From the NCBI GenBank assembly GCA_023415375.1, contig JAEZKW010000282.1, positions 1 through 7,035 of the forward strand: a stretch of 7,035 nucleotides of DNA, given 5' to 3'. Positions 1-6,041 of this stretch are shown in pieces. The notes beneath the pieces are model-generated. The model ran no database searches. It was not told the DNA's origin and saw nothing but the letters and a program-made list of their open reading frames with translations. The first letter of the stretch is position 1. Each line of letters opens with the position of its first letter. This DNA comes from Bacillota bacterium (GTDB lineage: Bacteria; Bacillota; UBA4882; UBA8346). Position numbers and translations under genes: made by a program.

Positions 1-363
1 ATTGATATTTTTAGCCACTTTGACCAAACGATGGGTTCGTGCCGCTATTCCAGAAGCGTATTCCAAGATATTCAAGACTACTTTCCAGCCCTGATGGAGT
101 CCGGCAGCGGTCCCTTCGGCAGCCAGCAGCAATTGACCAGGCTTTACCAAACTTCCTGACGGTAGTACTGTTTGAACCGTTGCTCCTAACTTTATAAAAA
201 TCCGGGCGGCTTCTTCCGTTCCGCAAACCACGGTTTCCTCTCGGCTAAAATATTCGATTTTGCCGCGTCTTCCCCCAATCTCCAACAGCCAACTTGTTAA
301 GTCGCCGTACGGAACATCTTCCCGAATCCACCGCTCAATAGTTTCATCTGCAATATAAACCAA
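1..363 (-). CDS. modD: ModD-family protein (quinolinate phosphoribosyltransferase-like), N-terminal 121 residues, 3' end off the window
   Basis: The first 121 residues resemble ModD, a paralogue of nicotinate-nucleotide pyrophosphorylase (NadC/QPRTase) usually found with molybdate transport or molybdenum-enzyme genes; its exact reaction is not established. Visible family marks are EDVPYGDLT at residues 15-23 (the E-D-x-x-x-G-D-x-T signature near the N-terminus of QPRTases) and SGIAARTHRLV at 104-114, equivalent to the SGIAT stretch of NadC. The stretch before it reads GLHQGWKVVLNILEYA, where NadC normally has an E-R pair followed by ALN; this substitution and the overall wording favour ModD over a true NadC. 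The start is TTG at 363, supported by AAAGGAGG at 379-372 with an 8-base spacer; no ATG in frame nearby is as well placed. ModD proteins are about 280 residues, so more than half lies beyond the left edge. It is the last visible gene of the run that begins with the ATPase. Confidence 0.85.
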   Translation of the reverse strand, partial: MVYIADETIERWIREDVPYGDLTSWLLEIGGRRGKIEYFSREETVVCGTEEAARIFIKLGATVQTVLPSGSLVKPGQLLLAAEGTAAGLHQGWKVVLNILEYASGIAARTHRLVKVAKNIN

Positions 364-371
364 TCCAATCT

Positions 372-379
372 CCTCCTTT
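372..379 (-). promoter_or_regulatory. Strong ribosome binding site that fixes the modD TTG start
   Basis: AAAGGAGG on the minus strand lies 8 bases before the TTG at 363. It decides the start, because there is no in-frame ATG at a suitable distance and the residues after this TTG match the ModD N-terminus. Confidence 0.75.
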
Positions 380-388
380 CACAACCAT

Positions 389-577
389 TCATTCTTTGGA
401 TCTCGGAATCCAACAATTTACGGCCGCAAAATTGCATATAAAAACTCCTGACCTCAGATTATTTCGGAAAAACATAGAATCCATTGGCTCCACCGAGTCT
501 TCCATAGACCCCATAAAACTCCTCGGGATTCCTGTAATATATTCACGTTTCACGCTCACCAATTGAATCAGTTTCAT
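389..577 (-). CDS. Doubtful short ORF (62 codons), possibly a frameshifted remnant
   Basis: I do not recognise this product. Its ATG overlaps the TGA of the preceding -1-frame ORF as ATGA (577-574), a common translational-coupling arrangement, and it ends 25 bases before modD. The first 13 residues (MKLIQLVSVKREY) look like real coding sequence, but the rest in this frame is rich in Met, Ser and Cys and does not look conserved. A neighbouring frame reads YRNPEEFYGVYGRLGGANGF and then YVFPK before a TAA; it joins the first 13 residues if one AT of the short TATAT run near 537-542 is removed. That reading would give a product of about 38 residues. The stretch is therefore either a small hypothetical gene as written, a small gene with a 2-base insertion, or the tail of a decayed gene. 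Confidence 0.35.
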   Translation of the reverse strand: MKLIQLVSVKREYITGIPRSFMGSMEDSVEPMDSMFFRNNLRSGVFICNFAAVNCWIPRSKE

Positions 578-801
578 TTTTTCTCAAAGAAGATCCATAA
601 CCCGGATTCATTATCAATGATTTCTGTCAAGTTGCGCTCAATCCCCAAGTCCACTAAAGTTGAAATCATACTTTCTCCCGTATGGCTCCCCCGATATCCT
701 TTGACTCTGTTTTCCCAATCCGGTTCACGGCTGGACATTGTCTTGACAATACTACGGTGCAATTCTTCGTTGCCAAAACCACCGCCAGACAGCCTCTTCA
801 T
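574..801 (-). CDS. Unrecognised 75-codon ORF; probable -1-frame continuation of the 822-1454 gene
   Basis: Read from its first ATG this gives 75 residues, but the frame is open back to 897. The residues just before the ATG (LIPITEEF from the CTG at 825-823) already look like protein. The best reading is that this is the C-terminal third of the gene at 822-1454, entered by a -1 shift on TTTAAAC at 831-825, giving a 293-residue product (210 + 83). Notable stretches are KRLSGGGFGNEELHRSIVK, VKGYRGSHTGESMISTLVDL and the C-terminal ESGLWIFFEKK. I see no signal peptide, membrane segment or known motif. If translated alone, the ATG at 801 has only a weak upstream purine run (GAAG, 5 bases away), much poorer than the other genes here, which argues against a free-standing gene. 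The TGA at 576-574 overlaps the ATG of the next ORF. Confidence 0.6.
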   Translation of the reverse strand: MKRLSGGGFGNEELHRSIVKTMSSREPDWENRVKGYRGSHTGESMISTLVDLGIERNLTEIIDNESGLWIFFEKK

Positions 802-819
802 AAATTCTTCGGTTATTGG

Positions 820-837
820 GATCAGTTTAAACCGATC
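820..837 (-). repeat. 18-base near-perfect palindrome around the slippery heptamer
   Basis: GATCGGTTTAAACTGATC on the minus strand is self-complementary except for one symmetric G/T pair, which can form a G-U wobble in RNA. It encloses the TTTAAAC heptamer and the TGA stop. As RNA it could fold as a 7-base-pair stem with a UUAA loop, competing with reading of the heptamer. Its role is unknown and it may be chance. Confidence 0.4.
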
Positions 838-1454
838 ATACCAACCAGGGTAAAATTGGCGGATTGAAAAATGTTTTGAAATTCGATGGTCGATTTCTCA
901 ATATCTTTATATTCCAGTGCGATTACTTGCGAATGTTCTGCCGCCATCCCTTGATACAGGCCGAGGATTTGCTTGGACATATTCGGGGGAATCCCTGCCG
1001 GCTTTCCCTTGAGCAGTATTTTGTTGCATTGATCCAGCAATCTTTCCGGCTCATCCTGGGTTATCAACCGATAATTGTCATTGAGCTTGATGAGGGCCGA
1101 GGTAATCCAAGGCCTGGTTTTCAAGCGGTAGAGAGTAATTCTAGGAACGATTGTTTCAAATAATTTCTTATGAAAACCTTTTCTAGCTGCAAAATCTAAT
1201 AATAAATTTCCGGTAGACCCCTCTTCTTTCCTATCTCTGCTCGTTCGGTCATTACAAAAAACCAATATCTGCATTAAAACAGCCATACTTCCGTCATTCT
1301 CGTGAAACTGAGGAGCTTCAATCAACTTGTCGTTTACATAGACTTGGCGGATGGCGGTGAGCCGAAAGTTTGGTTTCAATGGTGTTATAAGTTTTTTATC
1401 CTTGTATGATCCGTCCTTATCCTTTGGCATTTCACGATTGATAAACAAATTCAT
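822..1454 (-). CDS. Unrecognised 210-codon gene, translationally coupled to the P-type ATPase
   Basis: I do not recognise the family. The ATG at 1454 overlaps the ATPase stop as TAATG and has a strong AAGGAGG at 1468-1462 with a 7-base spacer, so it is clearly made from the ATPase message. The product is soluble-looking, with no signal peptide or membrane segment. It is charged at the N-terminus and has a central run around residues 104-135 (IVPRITLYRL, RPWITSALIKLNDNYRLI) that looks like a folded, conserved core. The 0-frame ends GMIGLN and then TGA, directly on a TTTAAAC slippery heptamer, while the -1 frame continues as LIPITEEF for 83 codons. The 210-residue product may therefore be a short form, or a truncated form of a 293-residue protein. 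Position downstream of a cation ATPase and upstream of modD suggests a role in metal handling, but this is only context. Confidence 0.75.
   Translation of the reverse strand: MNLFINREMPKDKDGSYKDKKLITPLKPNFRLTAIRQVYVNDKLIEAPQFHENDGSMAVLMQILVFCNDRTSRDRKEEGSTGNLLLDFAARKGFHKKLFETIVPRITLYRLKTRPWITSALIKLNDNYRLITQDEPERLLDQCNKILLKGKPAGIPPNMSKQILGLYQGMAAEHSQVIALEYKDIEKSTIEFQNIFQSANFTLVGMIGLN
825..831 (-). promoter_or_regulatory. Candidate programmed -1 ribosomal frameshift site TTTAAAC
   Basis: In the frame of the 822-1454 gene the codons are GGT TTA AAC TGA, so the heptamer T TTA AAC has exactly the X XXY YYZ phasing needed for a tandem -1 slip, with the 0-frame stop immediately after it. The -1 frame continues for 83 codons from CTG at 825-823. 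Five bases downstream, CCAATAACC (819-811) can pair with GGTTTTGG (780-773), giving eight base pairs with one bulged U across a 30-base loop. The position suits a stimulator, but the stem is only marginally stable. I see no Shine-Dalgarno-like stimulator upstream. A one-base deletion (for example AACCTG changed to AACTG) would leave the same pattern, so this is a candidate only. Confidence 0.45.
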
Positions 1455-4126
1455 TAATCAACCTCCTTATGATCGGTAAAACCTCGGGAATAACGATTAT
1501 AAATGATTTTCCCAACCTCAACGATAGGAATAATCGATATTGAAGCCGTTATAACAATCAGCCATTGCCATAAATTCAGGGATTCCACTCTGTAAATTTC
1601 ATGGAAAAAGGGGACTAAAACCACCCCGGCTTGAAGAATGACCCCCATACCAATTGCGGCAATCAATGGTACATTGGTGAACAGGCCCAATCGAAATAAA
1701 GACTTGGTGCTGGAGCGGACATTCAAAGAATGCGCCAACTGGATTAAACCGAGAGTCACGAAGGCCATGGTCATGGCAACGCTTTGCGAGAAGAACTTGA
1801 TTCCGATATAAAATACCGCCAGAGTGATCAGACCCTTGATAACCCCCTGATAAATTATATTTACACCCATACCTCTGCTAAAAAATCCGCTTCCTATTTC
1901 CCGGGGCTTATGCTTCATCACATCCTGCTCCGCTTTTTCAACTCCCAAAGCAAGCGCCGGGAGGGAATCAGTTACCAAATTGACCCAAAGAATATGAATA
2001 GGCAATAGTACTGTCCAATTTAACATCGTCCCGATAAACAAAGTCACCACTTCGCCAAGATTGGAAGAGAGTAAAAATTGAATCGTCTTCCGGATATTGT
2101 CATAAATCTTGCGGCCTTCTTCCACTGCCAAAACGATTGTGGCAAAATTATCATCAGCCAGAACCATATTCGATGCGCTTTTAGCTACATCCGTACCGGT
2201 GATACCCATACCGACTCCGATATCTGCTGCCTTTAAGGCAGGCGCATCATTCACGCCATCCCCGGTCATGGCTACTACCCGGCCTGCTTTTTTCCATGCC
2301 TTAACGATCCTTACCTTATGCTCCGGATTTACCCGGGCGTAAACCGAATAATCCCTGACCCGTTTTTCAAGTTCACTATCTTCGATCCGATCCAGTTCAC
2401 TACCGGTGATAATCTGGCTTTCTTCTCTGATAATATTGAGCTCTTTAGCTATAGCCGCTGCTGTATCCCGGTGATCCCCCGTAATCATCACGGGGCGAAT
2501 TCCAGCTTCCCTGCATACCCGGATAGCTTCCCGGACTTCCGCCCGGGGAGGATCCATCATTCCGACCAGCCCTACAAAAACCAATTGATTTTCAATCGTC
2601 GCCGAATCATATTGCGCGATACTCTCCGGTATCTCCTTCATTGCTAAAGCCAACACCCGCAAAGCCTTTTGGGCCATCTCCCGGTTCCATTGTTGAATCT
2701 TTTGTTGCCAGTCCGGCGTTAACGTTTGAATCTGTCCATCCAGCAGCATCCGGTCGCAACGCCCTAAAAGCACATCGGGAGCGCCTTTTGTCAGCGCCAT
2801 CCGTTCACCGTCATTTAATTGATGGATGGTGGTCATCAGTTTACGGTCGGAGTCAAAAGGAATTTCATGAATTCGCGGCATGATCCGTTCCAATTGTTCT
2901 TTATCGAACCCATAGTCCGCTGCAACTCTGACAAGGGCAATTTCAGTCGGGTCTCCCTTTAACCCACCGTTTTCGCCTTGATCTTTCACCCGATGGACAT
3001 CGTTACAAAGAACGGCTATTTTCATCAAAGTTTCCAAATCTTGATGGTTTCCGACTTCCCCTGCTAAAGCCTTTTTCCCACTCAAATAAATCTCTTTGAC
3101 TGTCATTTTGTTTTCAGTCAGGGTTCCGGTTTTGTCGGAACAGATCACTTGGGTGCTTCCCAGAGTCTCTACTGCTGAAAGTTTACGGATTATTGCGTTT
3201 TTCCGTGCCATTTTTTGAACGCCCAGCGCCAATACAATGGTAATGACAGCCGGCAGACCTTCCGGAATTGCCGCTACCGCCAAACTAACCGCTGTTAAAA
3301 GCATTTCCAACCATTCCCTGCCCCGGAGCACTCCGACCATAAATATAATCACCGAAATTGTAACAATCCCGAGAGACAAAATCTTGCCCATCTCCGCCAA
3401 TTTCTTTTGCAAGGGCGTTTCCTGGGTTTCACTTTCAGTAAGATGCTTGGCAATTTTACCAACTTCGGTATTCATACCGGTTGCTATCACAACACCATAG
3501 CCCCGGCCATAAGTCACAACGCTACCGGAAAAGGCCATGTTCAACCGATCTCCCAATGGCAAATCAGCTTCTCTCATGGAAGCAATGCTTTTTTCCGCCG
3601 GGACCGATTCCCCCGTCAAAGCAGCTTCTTCAATCTTTAAGCTTGCCGATTCCACTAACCGCAAATCTGCCGGCACAAAATCGCCCGCTTCCAAATAAAC
3701 GATATCACCCGGCACAAGATCGGTTGTAAGCACTTGCAAAATGGCTCCATCTCTCTTGACCTTTCCATGAGGAGCGGCCATTTTCTTCAAATCAGCCAGC
3801 GCCTTTTCGGCTTTGCTCTCCTGAATAACACCGAGGATGGCATTGATGATAATGACTGCCAAAATGATAATGGCATCCGTATATTCATGCATCAAACCTG
3901 AAATCAACGCGGCAATCAATAAAACGACAATCATAATGCTTTTAAATTGCTCCGCCAACATACCCAACAAAGTTTTCGGGTTTCCTTCTTCCAATTGATT
4001 GGGACCATATTTCTTAATCCTTACAGCAGCCTCCTCATTGGATAAGCCGTTTAAATTACTGTTAAACTGGTTCAATACTTCCGGAATTTCTTGCAGATAA
4101 GCTTGACGGTTTAAAGAATTGGACAT
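1454..4126 (-). CDS. SERCA-type (P2A) cation-translocating P-type ATPase, likely Ca2+/Mn2+ exporter
   Basis: This is a complete 890-residue P-type ATPase that pumps divalent cation out of the cytoplasm using ATP. Motifs in order: TGES 171-174 (actuator/phosphatase loop), PEGLP 288-292 in M4, DKTGTLT 331-337 with D331 as the phosphorylated residue, KGAP 447-450 (nucleotide binding), TGDGVND 621-627, SSNLGEV 687-693 in M5 and NLVTDSLP 716-723 in M6. N689, E692, N716, T719 and D720 match the Ca2+-coordinating residues of SERCA M5/M6. In M8 the SERCA site-I glutamate (E908) aligns with S806 and R804 is nearby, recalling Listeria LMCA1, which carries one Ca2+ per cycle. The ATG at 4126 has GAGGAGGT at 4139-4132. 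The leader holds a yybP-ykoY Mn2+ riboswitch, so Mn2+ is a likely substrate, as for other riboswitch-controlled P-type ATPases. The stop overlaps the next gene's ATG. Confidence 0.95.
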   Translation of the reverse strand: MSNSLNRQAYLQEIPEVLNQFNSNLNGLSNEEAAVRIKKYGPNQLEEGNPKTLLGMLAEQFKSIMIVVLLIAALISGLMHEYTDAIIILAVIIINAILGVIQESKAEKALADLKKMAAPHGKVKRDGAILQVLTTDLVPGDIVYLEAGDFVPADLRLVESASLKIEEAALTGESVPAEKSIASMREADLPLGDRLNMAFSGSVVTYGRGYGVVIATGMNTEVGKIAKHLTESETQETPLQKKLAEMGKILSLGIVTISVIIFMVGVLRGREWLEMLLTAVSLAVAAIPEGLPAVITIVLALGVQKMARKNAIIRKLSAVETLGSTQVICSDKTGTLTENKMTVKEIYLSGKKALAGEVGNHQDLETLMKIAVLCNDVHRVKDQGENGGLKGDPTEIALVRVAADYGFDKEQLERIMPRIHEIPFDSDRKLMTTIHQLNDGERMALTKGAPDVLLGRCDRMLLDGQIQTLTPDWQQKIQQWNREMAQKALRVLALAMKEIPESIAQYDSATIENQLVFVGLVGMMDPPRAEVREAIRVCREAGIRPVMITGDHRDTAAAIAKELNIIREESQIITGSELDRIEDSELEKRVRDYSVYARVNPEHKVRIVKAWKKAGRVVAMTGDGVNDAPALKAADIGVGMGITGTDVAKSASNMVLADDNFATIVLAVEEGRKIYDNIRKTIQFLLSSNLGEVVTLFIGTMLNWTVLLPIHILWVNLVTDSLPALALGVEKAEQDVMKHKPREIGSGFFSRGMGVNIIYQGVIKGLITLAVFYIGIKFFSQSVAMTMAFVTLGLIQLAHSLNVRSSTKSLFRLGLFTNVPLIAAIGMGVILQAGVVLVPFFHEIYRVESLNLWQWLIVITASISIIPIVEVGKIIYNRYSRGFTDHKEVD

Positions 4127-4225
4127 GAACTACCTCCTCATAACATATATCAAACGTATTATATGGATCAGAACTCCCTCCTACTCAGATAGATGAACCT
4201 CACCTCCATAATCAATTGAATGCCT

Positions 4226-4273
4226 GGGTAAAATAAAAGACTCTATTTCCAGCGAATGCTGAAAATAGAGTCT
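4226..4273 (-). terminator. Intrinsic terminator forming the riboswitch expression platform
   Basis: On the minus strand, a 16-base-pair stem (4273-4258 with 4253-4238) closes a 4-base ATTC loop and contains one G-U wobble. It is followed by a U-rich tail (TTTATTTTA). The wobble pairs only in minus-strand RNA (C-A mismatch on the other strand), which fixes the orientation. The 5' arm contains CUCUAU (4270-4265), which is also the 3' strand of aptamer P1, so terminator and ligand-bound aptamer exclude each other. Confidence 0.85.
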
Positions 4274-4376
4274 CACTGAACTGCATTAACAAAGCCGGGC
4301 CAAAATAGCCGTCTTGACGACTTTGTCGAGGCTGTCTGGATTTTCTTTTGACAGGCCCCCGTTACTCCCTCTATCA
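4264..4376 (-). promoter_or_regulatory. yybP-ykoY family (Mn2+-sensing) riboswitch aptamer
   Basis: The 5' leader of the ATPase gene matches the yybP-ykoY aptamer. Going 5' to 3' on the minus strand: P1 strand AUAGAG (4374-4369) running into GGGAGUAAC (consensus GGGAGUAGC), a hairpin closed by CUGUC/GACAG, ACAAAGUCGUCAA (4326-4314), CCGGCUUUGUUAA (about 4298-4286), and GUGAGA leading into CUCUAU (4270-4265), which closes P1. ACAAAG pairs with CUUUGU. These blocks and their order are what I remember of the Lactococcus lactis family member whose structure was solved with Mn2+. Since the P1 3' strand is shared with the terminator, Mn2+ binding should prevent termination and turn the ATPase operon on. 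One consensus base differs (GUAAC instead of GUAGC). Confidence 0.88.
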
Positions 4377-4386
4377 TCGGAATTGA

Positions 4387-4392
4387 ATTTTA
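4387..4392 (-). promoter_or_regulatory. Possible -10 box for the riboswitch-ATPase transcript
   Basis: TAAAAT on the minus strand (5 of 6 to TATAAT) would start transcription near 4380, only a few bases before the aptamer, as is usual for riboswitch leaders. No convincing -35 box is visible 16-18 bases upstream, so either the promoter is weak or activated, or this assignment is wrong. Confidence 0.3.
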
Positions 4393-4396
4393 AAGG

Positions 4397-4423
4397 TTCC
4401 AGGTTGGAATGAAGTTTTCATTC
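4397..4423. repeat. Two overlapping small dyads between the MFS gene and the riboswitch
   Basis: GAATGAA-GTT-TTCATTC (4407-4423, 7-base arms) and TTCCA-GGT-TGGAA (4397-4409, 5-base arms) overlap. The first could form a short hairpin after the MFS gene but lacks a U-tract, so it is not a standard terminator. Together they sit where a -35 box or operator would lie for the ATPase leader. The rest of 4424-4552 is A/T-rich with no gene or clear signal. Confidence 0.35.
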
Positions 4424-4552
4424 ATAGCGATGGACGGACCAACCCTAAAAATAATATTCCCTCGTTATCAATATATAACTTCTTTTTCCCAAATTAGTTC
4501 CAACTCTTAAATTTTTTTTAAATCCCCCTGAAAATCGAATGAGTCATCTTTA

Positions 4553-5767
4553 TCAATTCTGCAAACCCCGTACAGTCGAAGATTTCGCTCCCAGAATATG
4601 AACTGTAGCCGCAATCATTTGAAAGATCATTCCCAAGGCGCACACTCCCGTCCACCCAAAATTCCACCAGCAGAAAGGCCCTAACAATGAACCGATTGCG
4701 CCGCCGCAAAAATAGGATACCATATAAACAGCGTTATTTCGATTATGGGCCGAAGAATCCAGCATATAAATCCGGGCTTGGTTGGAGATCTGACCGGATT
4801 GAATTCCCAGGTCCAAGAGGATAACCCCAAGAACCAACCCCCACATCCGATAACCGAAAATCCAGAAACAAAGATATGATAATGCAGAGAAAGTAATCGC
4901 TATTGTTAACGTGAACCGGGGATTCTTACGATCAGTCACCCTTCCAACCACCGAGGCGGCCAGGGCTCCCGCCACTCCAACCAGTCCAAAAAGACCGGCT
5001 ACCTCGGCGCCGAAATGGTAAACCGGGGATTTTAGTAAAAAAGACAGCGTCGTCCAAAAGACGCTAAATGTAGCAAACATCATGGCGCCTACCAAAGAAG
5101 CTTCCCGCAAAACCGCCTGAGTCCGGAAAAGTTTTACTAATGATTTTAATAACTCACCGTATTTCATTATTGAGTCAGGAGTCGTTTTGGGGAGCCATAA
5201 ATAAAACGCCCCCAAAATGAAAGCCATCATCAACGCAGCCAGGCGATAGACCGCCCGCCATCCCAAAGTCGAACCGACAACTCCGCTAAAGGTTCGTGAT
5301 AACAATATACCTATCAATAAACCGCTCATCACGCTGCCGATGACTTTCCCTCTCGCCTCGGGCCTGGCCATATGAGCGGCTAGCGGCACAACAAGCTGAG
5401 GTACAATGGATGTGATCCCTACCAATAAGGAACCTGCCATGAGCCAACCGATATTGGAAGCAAAAGAAACTCCAATCAATGCCAATAGAGAACAGCCAAG
5501 CATCACCATAATTAATGAACGCTGTTCCTTGATGTCGCCCAATGGGACCAACAATAATAATCCCAGCGCATAACCGATTTGGATTAACATGGCGGAAATT
5601 CCAACCATAGCCGGTGAAACATGAAAAAATCGCGACAATTCCTCGAGTAGTGGTTGGGAGTAATACAAATTGGCTACGGTAACCCCACTGGCTATGGACA
5701 TTAGAATCAATAGAAAGCTACTGATTCCAGAGTCTTGAGACTTGCCTGTAATGACCTTCGGCGCCAT
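4553..5767 (-). CDS. Major facilitator superfamily transporter, probable drug/solute exporter
   Basis: A 404-residue integral membrane protein with the hydrophobic profile of a 12-helix MFS permease, probably a proton-coupled exporter; the substrate cannot be read from the sequence. The stretch GVTVANLYYSQPLLEEL (28-44) at the end of helix 1 is typical of a group of bacterial MFS efflux proteins. A motif-A-like loop follows helix 2 (LGDIKEQRS, 76-84), and the related loop of the second half is VGRVTDRKNPR (274-284). A central hydrophilic loop lies near 193-222. The ATG at 5767 is chosen; a TTG at 5785, six codons upstream and preceded by GAGGGA, is an equally possible start and would give 410 residues. 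It is divergent from the mogA-like gene across 274 bases that include a perfect 12-base dyad. It may share readthrough into the ATPase leader, where the riboswitch terminator would stop it. Confidence 0.9.
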   Translation of the reverse strand: MAPKVITGKSQDSGISSFLLILMSIASGVTVANLYYSQPLLEELSRFFHVSPAMVGISAMLIQIGYALGLLLLVPLGDIKEQRSLIMVMLGCSLLALIGVSFASNIGWLMAGSLLVGITSIVPQLVVPLAAHMARPEARGKVIGSVMSGLLIGILLSRTFSGVVGSTLGWRAVYRLAALMMAFILGAFYLWLPKTTPDSIMKYGELLKSLVKLFRTQAVLREASLVGAMMFATFSVFWTTLSFLLKSPVYHFGAEVAGLFGLVGVAGALAASVVGRVTDRKNPRFTLTIAITFSALSYLCFWIFGYRMWGLVLGVILLDLGIQSGQISNQARIYMLDSSAHNRNNAVYMVSYFCGGAIGSLLGPFCWWNFGWTGVCALGMIFQMIAATVHILGAKSSTVRGLQN

Positions 5768-5906
5768 GAAATAAAATTCCCCCAAATTTCTTCCCTCAAC
5801 GCAACGGGATCTTCTTTATTTGATAATTCATTATCATTCATCTCTGCATTCATGTTGGAACAGACGAATACTGGAGACCACAAAGTATCGCTTTCAATAT
5901 CATTTT

Positions 5907-5938
5907 TTTGCCGCAATTAAACTTTCAATTGCGGCAAA
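5907..5938. repeat. Perfect 12-base inverted repeat in the divergent intergenic region
   Basis: TTTGCCGCAATT (5907-5918) and AATTGCGGCAAA (5927-5938) are perfect inverted copies separated by 8 bases. As RNA on the plus strand the stem is followed by GATTTTTC, so it could end transcription rightward, yet no plus-strand gene lies upstream of it. On the minus strand it falls in or near the MFS 5' leader and is followed by A's, so it is not a minus-strand terminator. Its place between two divergent genes fits an operator for a dimeric regulator as well as it fits a terminator for antisense RNA. Confidence 0.6.
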
Positions 5939-6000
5939 GATTTTTCGTATGGATTATAGTATACAGTCAGAAAAAGTTTTTTCAATCATTCCGGTGGATA

Positions 6001-6009
6001 TGTTACAAT
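6001..6009 (+). promoter_or_regulatory. Extended -10 promoter for the mogA-like gene
   Basis: TGT followed by TACAAT (6004-6009) is an extended -10 element, with five of six matches to TATAAT. Upstream, TTCAAT at the 17-base spacing is only a weak -35. Transcription would start near 6016, leaving a leader of about 26 bases with the ribosome site AAAGGAAGG at 6028-6036. Confidence 0.5.
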
Positions 6010-6041
6010 ATTCATAACTTGTCCCTGAAAGGAAGGTTTCG

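Noticed and set aside
1..363. Annotation as NadC (nicotinate-nucleotide pyrophosphorylase)
   Set aside because: The QPRTase signature is there, but the E-R/ALN region reads GWKVVLN and the flanking wording fits ModD; no nadA or nadB is in view.
563..1163. Plus-strand ORFs opposite the unknown genes
   Set aside because: They mirror the minus-strand coding region, lack ribosome sites, and the minus-strand frames have better starts and operon fit.
4150..4215. Short leader ORF (about 11-13 codons, ATGGAGGTGAGG onward to TGA) between the riboswitch terminator and the ATPase start
   Set aside because: No proper ribosome site precedes it and the product shows no residue bias typical of attenuator peptides; the purine runs alone are not enough.
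4407..4423. Rho-independent terminator for the MFS gene
   Set aside because: Only 7 A/T-rich base pairs, a 3-base loop and no U-tract follow it on the minus strand.
5707..5916. 69-codon minus-strand ORF upstream of and overlapping the MFS start
   Set aside because: Begins at TTG without a ribosome site, overlaps the MFS N-terminus in another frame and shows no recognisable domain.
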